DNA of 5,963 nt from JAUNKE01 sp041784625. Its GTDB lineage: Bacteria > Bacillota > Clostridia > Peptostreptococcales > Filifactoraceae. A model generated the notes under the pieces. It saw only the letters and a program-made list of their open reading frames with translations, did not search any database and had not been told where the DNA came from. Positions 5,402 through 5,963 of the stretch are shown piece by piece. The position numbers and the translations under genes are program-made. How positions within the stretch are numbered: the stretch's first letter is position 1; every line of letters begins with the position of its first letter. The stretch is from NCBI GenBank assembly GCA_041784625.1, contig JBHBDS010000012.1, forward strand, positions 1-5,963. The letters run 5' to 3'.

Positions 5402-5963
5402 ATTAACCCCACAACAAAGAGCTGCGGCGGTCATCGTATCACTCGGGGTAGACAAAGCATCACGCATCTACAAATACCTTTCGCCTGATGATGTGGAGCA
5501 ACTGACGATCGAAATCGCCAAGCTGGGCTATGTATCGGTCGAGGATACCGAAGATGTACTGGATGATTTTTACAAAATGTGTCTGACCCAAAAAGTTGTC
5601 ACCGAGGGCGGAATGGAATACGCAAGAACTGTGCTCGAGTCCGCATTTGATGAACAGACCGCAAATACATTGCTCGAAAAAGCAACCAAGAGCATGAAGG
5701 TCAAATCCTTTGACTACATTCGCAAGGCGGATAGCAAAAACCTATTCACCGTGCTGCAATACGAAAGACCGCAAGTCATCGCACTCGTACTATCCTATGT
5801 CGATGCGAGAAACACAGCGGCAGTCATCGCTGATTTGCCAGAGATGAAAAAAATCGAAGTTGTCGAGCGAATCGCCAAGATGGAGAGCGCATCGCCAGAA
5901 GCGATCAAAATCGTCGAGACCGAGTTGAAAAAGAGATTCTCTTCGGTCATCACGGCAGATTAC
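5394..5963 (+). CDS. fliG: Flagellar motor switch protein FliG (3' end beyond the window)
   Basis: C-ring protein that couples torque from the stator to the MS-ring and takes part in direction switching. The window encodes 190 residues from ATG 5394 and ends mid-gene with no stop codon; a full FliG is about 330-340 aa, so the C-terminal torque domain lies outside. Residues about 4-100 are the FliG N-terminal domain that binds the FliF tail (start TPQQRAAAVIVSLGVDKASRI; DDVEQLTIEIAKL at 32-44). From about 115 the middle, FliM-binding domain begins, with LFTVLQYERPQVIALVLSYV at 117-136. The conserved EHPQ motif there reads ERPQ (124-127), a His-to-Arg change. The start overlaps the fliF stop, with a strong Shine-Dalgarno. 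Arg codons are mostly AGA and CGC (CGA only 1 of 8), unlike mnmG. Confidence 0.96.
   Translation, partial: MTKLTPQQRAAAVIVSLGVDKASRIYKYLSPDDVEQLTIEIAKLGYVSVEDTEDVLDDFYKMCLTQKVVTEGGMEYARTVLESAFDEQTANTLLEKATKSMKVKSFDYIRKADSKNLFTVLQYERPQVIALVLSYVDARNTAAVIADLPEMKKIEVVERIAKMESASPEAIKIVETELKKRFSSVITADY

Overview
This window looks like a chromosomal segment from a motile, moderately AT-rich Bacillota bacterium, probably of class Clostridia. The evidence is an MnmG N-terminus of the Gram-positive type, a flagellar basal-body cluster in the order seen in Bacillota fla/che operons, and G-rich Shine-Dalgarno sites. The genus cannot be told from the sequence. Arg codon CGA is unusually common, most clearly in mnmG. 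All genes are on the + strand.

Layout: (1) 1-96 is a short AT-rich leader with a small inverted repeat. (2) 97-2001 is a complete mnmG (gidA), a tRNA wobble-uridine modification enzyme. (3) 2002-2357 is a 356-nt gap with no convincing gene. It holds a sigma-28-like promoter candidate, a strong 13-bp hairpin with a 3-nt loop, and a weaker hairpin followed by five T's. (4) 2370-3002 encodes a PilZ-fold protein whose RxxxR c-di-GMP motif is degenerate. (5) 3004-3390 flgB, 3403-3699 fliE, 3719-5401 fliF and 5394-5963 fliG (cut by the window end) form a tight flagellar operon. Gaps are 1, 12 and 19 nt, and fliF and fliG overlap by 8 nt.

How the genes work together: FliF forms the membrane MS-ring, FliE joins that ring to the rod, FlgB is a proximal rod subunit, and FliG is the rotor (C-ring) protein that binds the FliF C-terminus. 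The PilZ protein is almost certainly co-transcribed with them, so it is a candidate motility regulator or flagellar accessory protein. MnmG is functionally unrelated and looks like a separate upstream unit.

Main oddities: flgC is absent from its usual place between flgB and fliE. The operon is headed by a PilZ protein lacking the usual arginines. The leader has structured elements that could act in attenuation. FliG has ERPQ where EHPQ is expected. mnmG is not followed by rsmG. I see no mobile element, CRISPR array, tRNA or rRNA, and no clear new defence or other novel system.
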